This document shows, one piece after another, positions 63,292-64,000 of a stretch of DNA of 64,000 nucleotides; positions within the stretch are counted from its first letter, which is position 1; the number at the start of each line of letters is the position of its first letter. The translations under genes were made by a program, and so were the position numbers. Source of the stretch: Chloroflexia bacterium SDU3-3 (lineage in GTDB: Bacteria > Chloroflexota > Chloroflexia > Chloroflexales > Roseiflexaceae); NCBI GenBank assembly GCA_009268125.1, contig WBOU01000008.1, forward strand, positions 197,975 to 261,974, written 5' to 3'. A model generated the notes under the pieces. That model did not search any database. It was not told the DNA's origin and worked only from the letters and a program-made list of their open reading frames with translations.

Positions 63292-63380
63292 CTAGATGAC
63301 TCATTCGGAAGCGGCGAAACGCATCATTATGCGTGCCAATCCCAGCCGATCATGCATCATGCACCAAACCATGATCATAG

Positions 63381-63490
63381 CCTACCCGCCCACTCCGCCC
63401 ATGCGGCGAAGGTGCTGCTGATGTTTTGCTGGCCATATGCACGAACATCAGCGGCCAGCATTCGGCATCGGAACGCTTCAAATTGGGGTT
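63381..63490 (+). repeat. Diverged direct repeat, copy 2
   Basis: Second copy of the unit at 62720-62830, with shared blocks in the same order. Confidence 0.75.
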
Positions 63491-63674
63491 CCAAGGGGCG
63501 ATGCCCCTGGCGGGGTTCCAAGGGCGCGGAGCCCTTGGTGCCGCCCGCACAGGGCATGCACCACCATCCACGAAGACTCACTATTCCACGAAGGCATACC
63601 CTGGCCGAATTAACGGCAACGCGCCGTTTCGTCAACAACGCCTCAGAAAACCATACAAAGTGACACCATGTGAG

Positions 63675-63787
63675 GGGGCTGGCCCCTGTGCGCCGCCCGC
63701 GCAGGGCATCCACCCACCAACTAAGCAGAACCACCATCATGTATGAAGAACAGGCCCAGTGCTATAAACGTGACACCATGTGGGGGG
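63675..63787 (+). repeat. 113-bp direct repeat, copy 2
   Basis: Near-identical to 62859-62971 (about 96 percent by eye). Confidence 0.9.
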
Positions 63788-63879
63788 CAGGTCTCGTGCC
63801 CGTCCGAAAAAGCGACATTGTGTGGAGACATCATTTCATGCTGAACCATAGGCATCATGTGTCATAAAACGACGCGTAG

Positions 63880-64000
63880 ATGAAGAGAATGTCGCGTAGA
63901 TTGATAGAAGGCCAGGGGGAAGTGGCAGAAGGCCAGGGGGAAGTGGCAGAAGGTCAGGGGGAAGTGGCAGAAGGTCAGGGGGAAGTGGCAGAAGGTCAGG
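63880..64000 (+). CDS. Possible partial ORF of heptad repeats GQGEVAE, cut by the window end
   Basis: From the ATG at 63880 (or 63889) the frame reads MKRMSRRLIE and then repeats of GQGEVAE up to the edge, with no stop. A stop codon lies directly ahead of 63880. There is no clear ribosome-binding site, and all six frames of the repeat are open, so coding is unproven. In this frame the copies differ only by a synonymous GGC/GGT change. Confidence 0.3.
   Translation, partial: MKRMSRRLIEGQGEVAEGQGEVAEGQGEVAEGQGEVAEGQ
63906..64000 (+). repeat. 21-bp tandem repeat running off the window
   Basis: Four full units (63906-63926, 63927-63947, 63948-63968, 63969-63989) and 11 bases of a fifth. Units one and two have GGCCAG, later ones GGTCAG. 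Confidence 0.95.

Noticed and set aside
63906..64000. CRISPR array
   Set aside because: The units are 21 bp head to tail with no unique spacers.

Overview
The window is GC-rich bacterial chromosome, most likely from the phylum Chloroflexota (probably class Chloroflexia). This is inferred from gene content: many partner-switch and chemosensory genes, RD kinases carrying beta-propellers, Golvesin-like secreted proteins, ADP-forming acyl-CoA synthetase and EF-hand-like solute-binding proteins. No rRNA or tRNA gene was recognised, so the taxonomy stays tentative.

Layout. 0-6 kb: membrane-anchored zinc peptidase, PrsW-like intramembrane protease, moeA and a solute-binding lipoprotein. 6.3-7.5 kb: an unusual repeat protein with a YtxH-like tail. 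7.5-21.8 kb, all minus strand: a signalling super-locus. It reads cheW, cheW, MCP, cheA-REC, response regulator, cheB, cheR-TPR, then an RsbU-type phosphatase, a TPR protein, an RsbW-type kinase, a STAS protein, a response regulator and an HD-GYP regulator. 22-28 kb: glycosyltransferase, AbrB-like antitoxin with a degenerate Doc, lysS-greA with a structured leader, and an orphan ParA with a zinc ribbon. 28-33 kb: ADP-forming acyl-CoA synthetase, a BioD-like/DRTGG protein and enolase. 33-38.8 kb: Ser/Thr kinase, anti-sigma and ECF sigma pair, rsbS-rsbT, NUDIX and nitrilase. 38.8-43 kb: the SRP RNA gene (minus strand) divergent from secG, a second solute-binding protein and a secreted Golvesin-like protein. 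43-57.5 kb, minus strand: a methyltransferase, then an exopolysaccharide cluster that runs with short gaps into a second partner-switch module (STAS, PP2C, HATPase, response regulator). 57.7-62.6 kb: rfbC, a DegT aminotransferase, an SDR and a GH51-like lipoprotein. 62.6-64 kb: an intergenic repeat island ending in a 21-bp tandem repeat that runs off the window.

The most unusual signal is in the exopolysaccharide cluster. A WecG/TagA-type glycosyltransferase is fused to two STAS domains. Its neighbour fuses a nucleotidyltransferase-like domain, a hexapeptide segment and a phosphoglycosyl-transferase-like domain, all without their catalytic residues. A complete partner-switch set follows 37 bp downstream. 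Together this suggests phosphorylation-dependent control of polysaccharide assembly at the protein level. Other points of note are an attenuator-like terminator in the greA leader, a cysteine-rich 40-residue ORF ahead of rsbS, a Doc protein without its catalytic histidine, and the repeat island.
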